From Clostridia bacterium (lineage in GTDB: Bacteria; Bacillota; Clostridia; Oscillospirales; Acutalibacteraceae), in the NCBI GenBank assembly GCA_900768035.1, contig CAAGBH010000145.1, positions 1 to 6,588 of the forward strand: a stretch of DNA of 6,588 nucleotides, given 5' to 3'. Below the pieces are notes generated by a model. It was not told the DNA's origin. It was given only the letters and a program-made list of their open reading frames with translations, and did no database searches. Made by a program: the position numbers and the translations under genes. Below, one piece after another: positions 5,301-6,588 of this stretch. Positions within the stretch are counted from its first letter, which is position 1. Each line of letters opens with the position of its first letter.

Positions 5301-6588
5301 ACACTACAACCTAAACAGATTTTTGAGGAATACCGTGAGGGTGTGCAGTATAAATCTTCTTTAGGCAAGCGAGGTATGTATGAACAAAACCGCATTAATG
5401 AAAGATTTTATATCGGTGACCAATGGCACGGTGCTAAATGCGGAAATGACCGACCACTTGTGAGGCATAACATCATCAAGCGTATCGGGGACTATAAAAT
5501 GTCTCAGGTTTTAAACAATCCCTTGGCAGTTGATTTTTCGGCAGAGGGTGTACCGACTGATAATAAGAAAATCAGCCTTTTAACCGATGCGTTTTCTAAA
5601 TATTTTGGTGTTACTGAGGAAAGACTGAATTTCGGTGCATTACAGGAAACGGTTTTAAGAAATTCTTATATTGCGGGCACGGGTGTGCTTTATACTTTTT
5701 GGGATTCCTCGGTGCAGACAGGGCTTTACGCCGACGATGCTAAAAGGGTTAAAATCAAGGGTGATATCGGTTGCGAAGTGTTGGATATTGAGGATGTATA
5801 TTTCGGTGACAGATACACAGAGGATGTTCAGTCACAGCCGTTTATTATAATTTCATCTTCGCTTGATACCGAATCGGTTTTGAGGGAAGCGAGGCTTAAC
5901 GGCGCCGATATACAAACTTTGCGACTGATTGAAGAATGCAGTGATTATGGCAAAGTGACAGTTTTAACAAGACTTTTTAAGGAATATAAACGAGATGGCA
6001 GTTATACAATTAAATGTATAAAGGTATGCGAAAATGCGGTGGTAAGACCTGTTTTTGATACTTTTTTAAGACTTTATCCTATTTCAGTTTTTAAATGGGA
6101 ACGCAAAAACAACTGCGCTTACGGTGAAAGTGAGATAACATATCTTATACCAAATCAGATTGCCATTAACCGCATGATTACCGCTAACGTGTGGTCGGCA
6201 ATGACTATGGGTATGCCGATTATGCTTGTAAACGGTGACACAGTAAGTGAAAAAATCACCAATGAACCTGGTCAGATTATTAAGGTGTTTGGCAGCAACG
6301 AAGATGTTGCGGGAGCGGTAAAATATGTTACACCCCCTAACTTTAACGGCGACTATGATGCGAGCATAAATTCACTTATAAATAACACTTTAACCCAAAG
6401 CGGTGCTAACGAAGTGGCGCTTGGTGACAGCCGTGCCGACAACGCCACCGCACTTATAACAATGCGTGATGCGGCGCTCATGCCGTTGCAGATTATTAAA
6501 AACCGTTTTTATTCTTTTGTTGAACAGACTGCACGTATATGGGCAGAGTTCTGGATTTGTTATTACGGAAAACGGTTTATTAAAATAA
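5298..6588 (+). CDS. phage portal protein, 3' end outside window
   Basis: Forms the dodecameric ring at one capsid vertex through which DNA enters and leaves, and on which terminase docks. The frame is open to the window edge, giving 430 codons with no stop; the terminal TAA visible at 6586-6588 is out of frame. The protein has a portal layout: an N-terminal helix, NERFYIGDQWHG (34-45) and RPLVRHNIIKRIGDYKM (52-68), DIEDVYFGDRY (163-173), then YPISVFKWERK (260-270) and the YGESEITYLIPNQIAINRMI helix (275-294), a hydrophobic MGMPIMLVNG strand (304-313), and C-terminal helices beginning GANEVALGDSRADNATALI (369-387). It resembles portal proteins of clostridial phages more than the SPP1 type; relation to the P22 group is tentative. 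It lies after the capsid gene, whereas most related modules place it between terminase and scaffold. The portal call is from resemblance, since portals have no catalytic motif. Confidence 0.85.
   Translation, partial: MTLQPKQIFEEYREGVQYKSSLGKRGMYEQNRINERFYIGDQWHGAKCGNDRPLVRHNIIKRIGDYKMSQVLNNPLAVDFSAEGVPTDNKKISLLTDAFSKYFGVTEERLNFGALQETVLRNSYIAGTGVLYTFWDSSVQTGLYADDAKRVKIKGDIGCEVLDIEDVYFGDRYTEDVQSQPFIIISSSLDTESVLREARLNGADIQTLRLIEECSDYGKVTVLTRLFKEYKRDGSYTIKCIKVCENAVVRPVFDTFLRLYPISVFKWERKNNCAYGESEITYLIPNQIAINRMITANVWSAMTMGMPIMLVNGDTVSEKITNEPGQIIKVFGSNEDVAGAVKYVTPPNFNGDYDASINSLINNTLTQSGANEVALGDSRADNATALITMRDAALMPLQIIKNRFYSFVEQTARIWAEFWICYYGKRFIKI

Noticed and set aside
4676..5395. 239-codon open frame on the minus strand across the capsid and portal starts
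   Set aside because: It lies opposite a confidently identified capsid gene, is rich in Cys, Arg and Ser with no domain pattern, spans an intergenic region with a hairpin, and is best explained as a codon-bias shadow.

Overview
The window reads as low-GC Gram-positive DNA, most likely from an uncultured gut-type clostridium (class Clostridia). The signs are an AT-rich, all-plus-strand layout, strong AGGAGG-type ribosome binding sites before most genes, TTG and GTG starts in tightly packed genes, and phage head proteins of families common in prophages of Bacillota. The host assignment is inferred from style and protein resemblance recalled from memory; no search was possible.

Bases 1-1554 hold the 3' end of a gene for an ABC exporter half-transporter (membrane domain fused to ATPase). 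Its 5' end lies outside the window. A textbook Rho-independent terminator at 1567-1604 closes that transcription unit.

From 1666 to the right edge there is a compact phage head and packaging operon: a putative small terminase-type protein (1666-1935), the large terminase ATPase/nuclease (1913-3220, TTG start, overlapping its upstream neighbour by 23 bases), a 60-residue single-span membrane protein (3217-3399, GTG start, GTGA overlap), a scaffold-like protein (3414-4052), the major capsid protein with a C-terminal immunoglobulin-like domain (4073-5239), and a portal protein cut by the window end (5298 to beyond 6588). No stretch longer than about 110 bases lacks a gene.

As known for such modules, scaffold and coat protein assemble a procapsid on the portal vertex, and terminase docks on the portal and pumps DNA in. 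Nothing here resembles a prohead protease, which fits a scaffold-dependent capsid. Tail, lysis, integrase and replication genes are outside the window, so it cannot be said whether the element is an intact prophage, a remnant or a phage-plasmid.

The points most worth a second look are the Ig-like domain fused to the capsid protein, the portal gene lying after rather than before the capsid gene, three abutting inverted repeats (5221-5275) at the capsid-portal junction, the small membrane protein inside the head operon, and the abrupt junction between the ABC gene and the phage genes. I did not find convincing evidence for a wholly new system; most of the window is a recognisable but somewhat unusually ordered head module.
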